This document shows positions 1 to 6,448 of a stretch of 13,503 bases of DNA, piece after piece. The DNA is from Opitutia bacterium UBA5964 (GTDB taxonomy: Bacteria; Verrucomicrobiota; Verrucomicrobiia; Opitutales; Coraliomargaritaceae): positions 4,050 through 17,552 of the forward strand of contig DJBY01000126.1 of the NCBI GenBank assembly GCA_002430605.1. Reading direction: 5' to 3'. Made by a program: the position numbers and the translations under genes. Below the pieces are notes generated by a model that worked only from the letters and a program-made list of their open reading frames with translations, ran no database searches and was not told the origin of the DNA. How positions within the stretch are numbered: the stretch's first letter is position 1; every line of letters starts with the position of its first letter.

Positions 1-290
1 GCAAGACTTGCGATCGTCGCAAAGCTCTTTTCATACAGCTCAGAATCGATCTTAGAGCCGGCAAGGTGCAGCAAATCGCTGACATCCGTTTGATAAGACG
101 TCGGCATCGCCTGCCAAAGGATACCGCCATTGCCCTTCGCAAATTCGGTGATAACGGTTTGAATTGCCGCATCTGGCGCATCCGGAATCGTCACAGTAGC
201 AGCTTCCTCAGATTTTTTGCCACAGCCAGTGAGCAGTAAAGCACCTGCAGCAACGCCAAGAGCCACTTTTTTAGAAATTGAACACATCAT
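1..290 (-). CDS. Putative lipoprotein of unknown function (5' part only; C-terminus beyond window edge)
   Basis: The reading frame starts MMCSISKK at the ATG at 290 (a second ATG follows directly at 287) and stays open to the left edge, giving about 96 residues. The N-terminus is a lipoprotein signal: two lysines, a hydrophobic stretch VALGVAAGALL, then the lipobox LLTGC, with Cys at about residue 24 as the lipidation site. The mature part begins GKKSEEAA, a short charged linker, followed by a mixed segment (ITEFAKGNGGILWQAMPTSY) that I do not recognise as a named family. The protein should be anchored in the inner or outer membrane facing the periplasm. It lies 115 bases downstream of the histidine kinase on the same strand, so co-transcription or its own promoter are both possible. 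No Shine-Dalgarno is visible. Function is unknown. Confidence 0.8.
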   Translation of the reverse strand, partial: MMCSISKKVALGVAAGALLLTGCGKKSEEAATVTIPDAPDAAIQTVITEFAKGNGGILWQAMPTSYQTDVSDLLHLAGSKIDSELYEKSFATIASL

Positions 291-306
291 ATTATTTGGA
301 TCGGGT

Positions 307-334
307 TAAATAGAAAAACAAATCAAGGCAACAA
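307..334 (-). promoter_or_regulatory. Possible sigma-70-like promoter for the lipoprotein gene
   Basis: On the minus strand a TTGTTG box (329-334) and a TATTTA box (307-312) are separated by 16 bases and lie 17 bases upstream of the lipoprotein start. Each box is two substitutions from consensus. The stretch is AT-rich relative to the genes around it. This is pattern matching only; the gene could equally be read through from the kinase. Confidence 0.25.
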
Positions 335-405
335 AGACAGGAGTTCGACTCTAAAGTGCCTAAGCTTTAACAGATAACACACGTTAATTCTCAGTAAAAC
401 CACTG

Positions 406-1578
406 TTATACCTCAAGTAAGCGCGTGCGCCGGTGCTGCTGGGGGAACTGTAGTGTAATCGCGGTGCCCTCGCCTTTAAGCGATTCGATGCTGAGCTGAC
501 CGCCGTGGTCGCGGATGATACGTTGCACGATCATCATACCGAGCCCGTGCCCTTCTTTCTTGGTCGTGTAGTAAGGCTGTAAAATACGTGAAAGCTCGTC
601 CTCTGATATTCCGGAGCCAGTATCAATGAATTGCATATACACAAATTCATCATCACTGCGCGCCAACACCCGAAGCTTGCCGCCAGGCTGCATCGCTTCC
701 ATCGCGTTTTTAATCAGGTTAAAAAAGACCTGCTTGATCTGCCCACGATCGCCGAGAATCGACGGAATCGCCTGGCCGACTTCAATATTCACATCTAAGC
801 GACGATTACTCAATTCTGCTTCTTGAACGCGTATTACCTCGTCGAGCAACTCGACCAGATCGAGTTTGTTCAGCTCTGGTTGCTGCGGACGGACGGCTTC
901 GAGAAAATGCGTAATGATCCCGTCGAGTCGCTTCACCTCGCCTTGGCACACTTCGAGCGATTCGGAAATGCTACCAGCCGTTTTGCCGAGCTGTAGCTTC
1001 TTTAGCTTTCGTTCGATCAATTGCAAATGGATCGTCAACGAGTTGAGTGGGTTGCCGAGCTCATGTGCGACGCCCGCAGAGAGACGCATGATCGATGCGA
1101 TGCGCTCGCTCTCGATCCGCTCCTCCATCGAGACTTTTTCTTCGGTCACATCTGAGAGCACCACGACCATACCGCCGCTGTCATCATGCCCGACCTGTGT
1201 ATCAATTGGCACCATATAAAGACGCACGAACCGATGCTCCGGATATGTCAGCTCGACCTCACGCGAAAGCACCCGCGCTGCTTTTCCTCTGGTATCCGCC
1301 TTGTCTAAATTGATCGAGCGAGCGAGATCCGGCACCATCTTCCACAGACGTGCATTGCCGATATCATCTTCCTTTAAACCGATCAGGCTGAAGGCTGCCT
1401 CGTTGGCGTATTGGACGACTCCCTCGGAATCGATCACCAGAATGCCGTCTTGAATGGTATTAAACACCGTCTCCTGTAGCTTGCGGTCACGCGCCAAGCG
1501 CTGCACCAGGATGCCTAGATTGACTGAATCGAGGTCATCGATCCGCCCAAGTATTTTATCAAGTCCGGTGTTTTTCAT
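406..1578 (-). CDS. PAS-domain sensor histidine kinase, NtrB-like, soluble
   Basis: This 390-residue kinase has the order: N-terminal helix (1-35), PAS domain (about 36-145, with the typical TIQDGILVID and VQYANEAA segments), short PAC-like end (VVLSDVTEEK), HisKA dimerisation domain with H-box centred on the phospho-accepting His172 (AGVAHELGNPLNSL), and an HATPase domain. The N-box is FNLIKNAMEAM (N287, N291), the G1 box DTGSGIS (319-325) and the G2 box GHGLGM (343-348). All catalytic motifs are intact. There are no membrane segments or signal peptide, so the PAS domain probably senses a cytoplasmic signal. The arrangement resembles NtrB and other PAS-HisKA-HATPase kinases. No response regulator lies in the window. 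The gene follows the four-helix-bundle gene after 35 bases; AGGA about five bases before the ATG is one of the few Shine-Dalgarno-like sites here. Substrate and signal are not predictable. Confidence 0.93.
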   Translation of the reverse strand: MKNTGLDKILGRIDDLDSVNLGILVQRLARDRKLQETVFNTIQDGILVIDSEGVVQYANEAAFSLIGLKEDDIGNARLWKMVPDLARSINLDKADTRGKAARVLSREVELTYPEHRFVRLYMVPIDTQVGHDDSGGMVVVLSDVTEEKVSMEERIESERIASIMRLSAGVAHELGNPLNSLTIHLQLIERKLKKLQLGKTAGSISESLEVCQGEVKRLDGIITHFLEAVRPQQPELNKLDLVELLDEVIRVQEAELSNRRLDVNIEVGQAIPSILGDRGQIKQVFFNLIKNAMEAMQPGGKLRVLARSDDEFVYMQFIDTGSGISEDELSRILQPYYTTKKEGHGLGMMIVQRIIRDHGGQLSIESLKGEGTAITLQFPQQHRRTRLLEV

Positions 1579-1613
1579 TATGTCCTAATCTTACTCCTAA
1601 TCAAAACGTCACA

Positions 1614-1904
1614 TTAGTCATCCTCATTATTTGCTGCCTGATCCTCATAGGCTCTCCCGCCGTCTTGACTACGAATCAATCCAACGATCATCGAAACGAT
1701 CTCCTTTAGAATCTGCTTCCCTGAATCTGACTGATCCTGGTCCAGTTGCTTGCGACGGACTAGCACATCCAACGCGGCAGCGCACTCAAGCGCAGACCCC
1801 CTCGCAATATCAAAAAAACGGCAACGATCTTTACCTGTAAATTCAACAAAATCCAACGAACGCTGATAGACGTTTAACTTTTCGTGTTCAAATACTGGAG
1901 ACAT
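1614..1904 (-). CDS. Four-helix bundle (S23/IVP-like) protein with an internal deletion
   Basis: The 96-residue product starts FEHEKLNVYQRSLDFV and continues with RCRFFDIARGSALECAAALD, both hallmark blocks of the four-helix bundle family (related to proteins encoded in 23S rRNA intervening sequences). In the family as I know it these blocks are separated by about 40 residues holding the rest of helix 1, the PxxxxxLxxQLxRAxxSI region and an IAEGNG(K) motif. Here residue E21 runs straight into FTGKDRCR at residue 22 with the frame kept. The third and fourth helices (GKQILKEIVSMIVGLIRS) look normal, followed by an acidic tail. The remaining protein could not form the usual bundle, so it is either a decaying gene or a minimal variant. 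It sits between coaB (38 bases upstream) and the kinase (35 bases downstream), probably on one transcript. No known function for stand-alone members. Confidence 0.8.
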   Translation of the reverse strand: MSPVFEHEKLNVYQRSLDFVEFTGKDRCRFFDIARGSALECAAALDVLVRRKQLDQDQSDSGKQILKEIVSMIVGLIRSQDGGRAYEDQAANNEDD

Positions 1905-1942
1905 GACAATGAATGGTGAGTAAGATTAAGACAAGTAGGAGC

Positions 1943-2593
1943 CTAAGTCGCGCTCGGCGTAATCAGTTGGATTAATTCCTTGGCGAGAGCGGCTTTAGTC
2001 GTCGGGCCAATCGTTAGCGAGCTGCCATCGGCCGCGATGAGCGTCACTTTGTTGGTGTCCGCGGCAAAGCCTGCGCCCGCTTCACCGACTTTGTTGGCCA
2101 CAATCCAGTCGCAACGCTTTGCCTCCAACTTAGCGCGAGCAGACGCATCGACGTTGTCCGTCTCTGCGGCAAAGCCCACCACGGTCTGGTGTGCTTTGCG
2201 CTCGGTCATGGTCTTTAAGATGTCGACGGTACGCTCAAACTCGATGTTCATCGACGCCCCCTCTTTCTTCTGCTTCTCGGCGTATTGCTTAACGGGCCGA
2301 AAATCGCTGACCGCGGCGGCCATGATTAAAACATCGCAGGCATCAAACAACGCATCGACGTGGTGAAACATTTCCTCCGCGCTGACCACCGGGTATAAAA
2401 TGACACCATCTGGCTCCTTGAGCGTAACGGGCCCAGCGACTAGATCAACGGTCCACCCCGCAGCCACAGCGGCTTCGGCAAGGGCATAGCCCATCTTACC
2501 GGTAGATGGATTGCTCAAAAAGCGCACCGGATCGATAAATTCACGGGTCGGGCCCGCAGTGATAAGACAACGAATAGAGCTTGCGTTCGACAT
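1943..2593 (-). CDS. coaB: Phosphopantothenate--cysteine ligase (stand-alone CoaB)
   Basis: The product joins cysteine to 4'-phosphopantothenate using a nucleotide triphosphate, the second step from pantothenate to coenzyme A. From the ATG at 2593 it is 216 residues, the size of only the CoaB half of fused CoaBC. Motifs: TAGPTRE (12-18), SNPSTGKMG (27-35, containing the conserved Asn of the acyl-phosphate pocket), GPVTL (54-58), MAAAVSDFRP (91-100), lysines 106-109 in the position of the essential CoaB lysine, GFAAETD (140-146) and VANKVG (165-170). The CoaC flavoprotein domain is absent, and the sequence before residue 1 is not CoaC, so the decarboxylase must be encoded elsewhere. The frame is open for 55 more codons upstream, but the domain begins at CLITAGPTRE and that extension overlaps the divergent membrane-protein gene, so I reject it. 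The start is only 25 bases from that gene's start. Confidence 0.93.
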   Translation of the reverse strand: MSNASSIRCLITAGPTREFIDPVRFLSNPSTGKMGYALAEAAVAAGWTVDLVAGPVTLKEPDGVILYPVVSAEEMFHHVDALFDACDVLIMAAAVSDFRPVKQYAEKQKKEGASMNIEFERTVDILKTMTERKAHQTVVGFAAETDNVDASARAKLEAKRCDWIVANKVGEAGAGFAADTNKVTLIAADGSSLTIGPTTKAALAKELIQLITPSAT

Positions 2594-2618
2594 AACTCGG
2601 AAAAGCCTAGGCGAACAT

Positions 2619-3434
2619 ATGGCCGAACAGCAACCCAGCACCGCACCGAATTTGCAAAATTCCTCAAATACCTTAAAACCGCCGGTTAAAAAGGAAAACA
2701 CCCTGCTCAACCTCGGCTTTAATATTCTGCTGCCGATCATGGTGCTCAATAAGGGCAAGAAATACTTGGGCGAGTATCTGGAGCCCTATTTTCAGAACGT
2801 CGCCGTCGGCATCTTAATTATCGCGATACTCTTCCCGGTCAGCTACTTCGTCTACGATTACTTCAAGCGCTCGAAGTATAACCTGTTTTCCATTCTCGGC
2901 CTCATCAGTGTCCTCCTCACGGGTGGCATCGGCATTCTCGAGATCCCGACCGAATGGTTTGCCGTCAAAGAGGCTGCCATTCCGTTACTGTTGGGCATCG
3001 CCGTGGTCGTCTCACTCAAGACGCCTTGGCCGCTGATTCGCACCCTGCTCTACAATCCAGAAATTCTGAATGTCGATAAAGTGCATATTGCCCTGCAGGC
3101 GCATGACAGTGAGCCGGCATTTGAGAAGCTATTAACTAAATGCACCTGGCTGCTCGCATTCTCATTTTTGCTGAGCGGCATACTCAACTATGGACTGGCG
3201 CGCTGGATCGTCGTCAGCCCGAGCGGCACCGATGCCTTCAACTCCGAAGTCAGCAAGATGATGGCCTGGAGCTGGCCGGTCATTGTCATCCCCAGCATGG
3301 CGATTATGATGCTCACGCTCTGGATGCTCCTCGGTGGGATCAAGAAAATGACCGGGCTAGAGCTGGACGATGTCCTGCACGGCGCGCCGGCCAAGGTGAC
3401 AGATGACGCTAGCAGTGAAAAGACTGCAGGCTAA
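2619..3434 (+). CDS. VC0807-family integral membrane protein
   Basis: The 271-residue protein has a polar N-terminus (1-28) and about six hydrophobic segments near 30-43, 60-80, 88-107, 118-132, 173-198 and 216-238, with a soluble loop at about 140-170 and a charged tail. The blocks LLNLGFNILLPIMVLNK, FPVSYFVYDYFKR and SVLLTGGIGILEIPTEWFA with KEAAIPLLLG match my memory of the VC0807 family, whose function is not established; some members are loosely labelled transporters. I chose the ATG at 2619: the frame is open upstream, but the extension would lie antisense over the first residues of coaB, and it is not membrane-protein-like. A weak AGGCG lies upstream of the ATG. It is the only intact plus-strand gene in the window. 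It converges with gltA, and a diverged repeat copy begins 14 bases after its stop. Confidence 0.87.
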   Translation: MAEQQPSTAPNLQNSSNTLKPPVKKENTLLNLGFNILLPIMVLNKGKKYLGEYLEPYFQNVAVGILIIAILFPVSYFVYDYFKRSKYNLFSILGLISVLLTGGIGILEIPTEWFAVKEAAIPLLLGIAVVVSLKTPWPLIRTLLYNPEILNVDKVHIALQAHDSEPAFEKLLTKCTWLLAFSFLLSGILNYGLARWIVVSPSGTDAFNSEVSKMMAWSWPVIVIPSMAIMMLTLWMLLGGIKKMTGLELDDVLHGAPAKVTDDASSEKTAG

Positions 3435-3448
3435 CGAGATATCTAAAT

Positions 3449-3554
3449 CAGCGTGGGACGCGCTTCGGTGCCAAGCCCCAAGCGTGTTTGGTGCCGCAGG
3501 CAGCAAGACAAAATATGCTCTCTGCGAGAAGCATGTGCCAGAACTCACAATCGA
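3449..3554 (+). repeat. Dispersed intergenic repeat, copy A (hairpin-capable)
   Basis: The first 55 bases (3449-3503) align without gaps to 12151-12205 at 44 of 55 identical positions, 37 of the first 43. Identical runs include ACGCGCTTC and AGCGTGTTTGG. Shared but gapped blocks follow: ATGCTCTC at 3515, TGCCA at 3536 and ACAATCGA at 3547-3554. ACGCGCTT (3458-3465) can pair with AAGCGTGT (3480-3487), 8 pairs with one G-T. A competing stem is CCAAGC (3471-3476) with GTTTGG (3486-3491). The copy lies between two convergent genes, just after the membrane-protein stop and before the gltA terminator. Confidence 0.75.
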
Positions 3555-3576
3555 GGCCACAGATCCGTTGCTCCAC

Positions 3577-3611
3577 AAAAAACGGCAGAGCCTCAAAAGG
3601 CTCTGCCGTTT
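3577..3611 (-). terminator. Rho-independent terminator of gltA, possibly bidirectional
   Basis: A perfect 13-base inverted repeat (3580-3592 and 3599-3611; arm AAACGGCAGAGCC) encloses a 6-base loop. On the minus strand the stem ends in a run of six T (3582-3577), beginning 22 bases after the gltA stop codon. In the plus direction it is followed only by TTTAA, so it would be a weaker terminator for the convergent membrane-protein gene. Confidence 0.92.
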
Positions 3612-3632
3612 AACAAAGTATCGCTGCAACTC

Positions 3633-4922
3633 TTAGCGTTCGTCCATCTTCAGGTAGTCGCGAATCGTGTGGCCGGTGTAAATCTGGCGTGGGCGGTGGA
3701 TGCGGCTCTTGGAGTTTTCCGCAATCTCCTTCCAATTCGCAATCCAGCCTGGCATACGCCCGATCGCAAACATCACTGTAAACATCTCAACTGGAATGCC
3801 GATCGCCTTGAGCAGAATACCACTGTAAAAGTCGACATTCGGGTAGAGCTTGCGCTGCACAAAATACTCATCCTCCAACGCTGCCTGTTCGAGGTGCTTG
3901 GCAATATCAAGCAGTGGATCATCGATCCCCAAGCCTTCAAGTACACGCTCAGAGCTCTTACCCAATATTTTCGCACGTGGGTCGTAGTTTTTATACACGC
4001 GGTGGCCAAAGCCCATGAGTTTCGCTTTACCCTCTTTAGCGTCTAAGATGAATTTCGAGCCGTCATCACCCGATGCGTGAATCTCTTCGAGCATCTTGAT
4101 CACTGCCATATTGGCGCCGCCATGGGACGGGCCCCAGAGCGCACAGACACCCGCCGAAACCGAAGCGAACAGATTCGCACCACCGGAAGCGACCATGCGA
4201 ACCGTCGAAGTCGAGCAGTTCTGCTCGTGGTCGGCATGCAACAGCAGGAAAAGATCGAGCGCCTCAGAGGCGCCGGAAGTATCCTCATATTGGTGATAAG
4301 GCTCCGAGAACATCATGTGCAGAAAGTTCTCCGCATAGCGCAGTTTGTGATCCGGAAAGACAAACGGTAAGCCCTGCTTCTGGCGATAGGTCATCGCCGC
4401 AATCGTGCGCACTTTAGAAATCAACAGCGCAGCAGTCTCATCGAAGTGCGCCAAGTCTTGCGTACGATCATTCGAAGACATCTCAGGATAGTAGGCACCC
4501 AGAGAGTTGAGCATGGAGGACAAGATCGCCATGGGATGCGCATTACTTGGGAAGCCCTCGAAGTGATGATGCATGCCGGTGTGAACCGACGCGTGCGTCT
4601 GCACTTCTTTACCGAATTTCTCCAGTTGCTCATAGGTGGGCAACTCACCGTAAATAGCGAGGTACGACGTCTCAAGGAAAGTAGAGCGCTCAGCCAACTG
4701 CTCAATCGGATAGCCGCGGTGACGGAGAATGCCCTTCTCACCATCAATAAATGTAATATCACTCAAGCAAGAGCCCGTGTTACCGTAGCCTTCGTCGAAA
4801 GTGATACAACCACTCTTCGCGCGTAAAGTCCTGGTATCCAAAGCTTTTTCTCCTTCGGTCCCCTCAATAATTGGGAAGTCGAAATTTTCATCGCCGAGTC
4901 GAATAGTGCCAGTGTTTTCCAT
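3633..4922 (-). CDS. gltA: Citrate synthase (type II)
   Basis: The enzyme condenses acetyl-CoA and oxaloacetate to citrate, the entry step of the TCA cycle. The 429-residue length matches the E. coli-type hexameric class. The N-terminal beta domain is present (residues 1-60, including CITFDEGYGNTGSC), then GILRHRGYPIEQLA. The catalytic triad is intact: His267 in GPSHGGAN, His307 in MGFGHRVYKNYDPRA and Asp364 in NVDFYSGI. LLLHADHEQNCSTSTVRM (227-243) and the C-terminal GWIANWKE and RPRQIYTG motifs are also complete. The gene lies 74 bases downstream of hisH on the same strand, with no clear promoter or terminator between them, so partial co-transcription is possible; it ends in its own strong terminator. 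The start MENTGTIRLG has no visible Shine-Dalgarno (CTACCTAGAAA precedes the ATG). Confidence 0.98.
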   Translation of the reverse strand: MENTGTIRLGDENFDFPIIEGTEGEKALDTRTLRAKSGCITFDEGYGNTGSCLSDITFIDGEKGILRHRGYPIEQLAERSTFLETSYLAIYGELPTYEQLEKFGKEVQTHASVHTGMHHHFEGFPSNAHPMAILSSMLNSLGAYYPEMSSNDRTQDLAHFDETAALLISKVRTIAAMTYRQKQGLPFVFPDHKLRYAENFLHMMFSEPYHQYEDTSGASEALDLFLLLHADHEQNCSTSTVRMVASGGANLFASVSAGVCALWGPSHGGANMAVIKMLEEIHASGDDGSKFILDAKEGKAKLMGFGHRVYKNYDPRAKILGKSSERVLEGLGIDDPLLDIAKHLEQAALEDEYFVQRKLYPNVDFYSGILLKAIGIPVEMFTVMFAIGRMPGWIANWKEIAENSKSRIHRPRQIYTGHTIRDYLKMDER

Positions 4923-4996
4923 TTTCTAGGTAGTTGTTAGGTAAGTCGTCGAGGCAGCGAATTGCCACTCTATTAAAAATATCATCAAGCGTTGCG

Positions 4997-5635
4997 CTAC
5001 AGCGACTTGAGGAAATTACGGTAGAGTTGCAATCCTTTTGCCTGACTTTTTTCTGGGTGGAACTGTGTGGCATAGCAATTTCCAGAGCGAATTCCAGAAA
5101 CAAACCGACCGCCGTAATCGGTCTCAAACAGCGTAAGTCGCTCATCTTCGGGTTCAATATAATAGCTATGCACGAAATAAAATTGGTCGATGCCACTTGC
5201 GAGGCCATCGGTGAGCGGATCATCGCCCGCAAAGGAGACAGAGTTCCAGCCCATGTGCGGGACCTTGAGTGATGGATCAATCTGAAAACGACGAACCCGC
5301 CCTTTAAAAACACCCAATGCCTGCGTGTCGCCCTCTTCGGAGTGCTCAAACAGCGCCTGTAGCCCAAGGCAAATGCCGAAAAACGGCTTGTCCGCAGCGA
5401 TCCAATTCCGAATCGCATCATCAAACCCCGTCTCTTTGAGCAGCCGCATCGCGTCGACGATCGCACCTTGCCCCGGGAAAACCAGCGCATCGGCCTTTCC
5501 AATCTGATCGGGACTAGAGACGAGTTGCGCAGTCGCACCGACATGCTCCCAAGCGCGCACCACACTACGCAAGTTACCCATACCGTAATCAATAACGGCG
5601 AGTCGTGGCTTACTCTGTTGGGACTTTACGCTCAT
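4997..5635 (-). CDS. hisH: Imidazole glycerol phosphate synthase, glutamine amidotransferase subunit
   Basis: HisH hydrolyses glutamine and passes ammonia to HisF for formation of imidazole glycerol phosphate and AICAR. The 212-residue protein is a class I amidotransferase: VIDYGMGNLRSV (14-25), oxyanion segment FPGQGAI, nucleophile Cys89 in GICLGLQ, and the His193/Glu195 pair in TQFHPEKSQ. VPHMGWN (125-131) is the usual HisH block. The PGQGAIVDAM variant of the more common PGVGAF is notable but not disabling. The ATG at 5635 is preceded by AGCGCTTCGT with no Shine-Dalgarno; an 8-residue polar leader precedes the domain. The partner hisF is not in the window. The gene is separated from hisB by 210 bases that contain a terminator, so it probably has its own promoter there, though I could not identify a convincing one. 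Confidence 0.96.
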   Translation of the reverse strand: MSVKSQQSKPRLAVIDYGMGNLRSVVRAWEHVGATAQLVSSPDQIGKADALVFPGQGAIVDAMRLLKETGFDDAIRNWIAADKPFFGICLGLQALFEHSEEGDTQALGVFKGRVRRFQIDPSLKVPHMGWNSVSFAGDDPLTDGLASGIDQFYFVHSYYIEPEDERLTLFETDYGGRFVSGIRSGNCYATQFHPEKSQAKGLQLYRNFLKSL

Positions 5636-5792
5636 ACGAAGCGCTACAAAGTGGCAAATCTAAAACAGGATGCAAGCAGACAAGCCCGCCGATCCGTCAA
5701 ATCCCTCTCCCCGCTGGTCTATAATTCGACAAGCTTATGACCGACACAACGAGGCCTAATGGGCATTTCCCCTGCAACAGCACACAATACGC

Positions 5793-5823
5793 AAAAGGAC
5801 GACCCGTTGTCGGATCGTCCTTT
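5793..5823 (-). terminator. Rho-independent terminator after hisB
   Basis: On the minus strand a 12-base stem (5823-5812 with 5805-5794; arm AAAGGACGATCC) with a 6-base loop ends in TTTT. The single imperfect position is a G-T wobble in minus-strand RNA but a C-A mismatch in plus-strand RNA, which supports the minus direction. It starts 23 bases after the hisB stop. The remaining 157 bases up to hisH (5636-5792) show no gene or repeat. Confidence 0.85.
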
Positions 5824-5845
5824 ACTAAATAAATAGCGGCCGAGG

Positions 5846-6448
5846 CTACTTCGAGAGCGTGCCCTTGGTGGAGGGCAGCGCCCCACCGAGGCGCGGATCG
5901 ACGGTCGTGGCCATATCAAGCGCACGGGCAAAGCCCTTAAAAATGGCTTCGGCTATGTGGTGCGGCTCTTCGCCGTACTCGAGATTAATGTGCAGATTAC
6001 AAGCCGCGTCGTTGGCAAAGGCCTGAAAAAACTCCTTCACCAGCACGATACTGAAATCGCGCACCATCGGGAACTGATAGTCCACATTGTAGACGAATGC
6101 CTGACGGTTCGACAAGTCCAGCGCCACACGAGCCAGCGACTCATCCATCGGCAATAGAAAGAACCCGTAGCGACGGATGCCGCCTTTGTCGCCGAGCGCT
6201 TGCTTGAGCGCCTGCCCGAGTACAATTCCGGTGTCCTCCACCACGTGGTGATAATCGACGTCAATATCGCCGGTTGCTTTGACCTTCAGGTCAAACAAGC
6301 CGTGCTTGGCAAAGAGCGTCAGCATGTGATCGAAGAACGGGATGCCCGTGTCGATTGCGGACACACCGGTGCCATCGACATTCAGCTCCATTTCGATCTG
6401 CGTCTCTTTAGTGTTGCGGGTGATTTTTGCTATGCGTGATTCAGCCAT
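5846..6448 (-). CDS. hisB: Imidazoleglycerol-phosphate dehydratase (monofunctional)
   Basis: The enzyme removes water from imidazole glycerol phosphate to give imidazole acetol phosphate, the substrate of HisC next to it. At 200 residues it is the single-domain form; the histidinol-phosphatase domain found in enterobacterial HisB is absent, so that activity must be encoded elsewhere. The duplicated metal-binding motifs are intact: FFDHML (38-43), DYHHVVEDTG (65-74) in the first half and EPHHIAEAIFK (161-171) in the second, with the closing PSTKGTL (192-198). The ATG at 6448 lies inside the end of hisC, an overlap of 19 bases that indicates translational coupling. A strong terminator follows, so hisC-hisB is probably the end of a transcription unit. 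Confidence 0.97.
   Translation of the reverse strand: MAESRIAKITRNTKETQIEMELNVDGTGVSAIDTGIPFFDHMLTLFAKHGLFDLKVKATGDIDVDYHHVVEDTGIVLGQALKQALGDKGGIRRYGFFLLPMDESLARVALDLSNRQAFVYNVDYQFPMVRDFSIVLVKEFFQAFANDAACNLHINLEYGEEPHHIAEAIFKGFARALDMATTVDPRLGGALPSTKGTLSK

Noticed and set aside
2594..2758. N-terminal extension of coaB
   Set aside because: The CoaB domain begins right after the ATG at 2593; the extension is antisense to the membrane-protein gene and shows no CoaC motif.
3453..4046. Plus-strand open frame of 197 codons
   Set aside because: It starts in repeat copy A, runs through the gltA terminator hairpin and continues antisense over citrate synthase; no protein-like features.
4888..5592. 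Minus-strand open frame of 234 codons
   Set aside because: It overlaps hisH in another frame and runs past the hisH stop into the start of gltA; Arg/Ser-rich shadow without conserved motifs.
5636..5792. Searched for a small gene, tRNA or repeat copy between hisH and the hisB terminator
   Set aside because: No start-stop pair with protein-like sequence, no cloverleaf and no match to the repeat core; only vague AT-rich promoter-like stretches.
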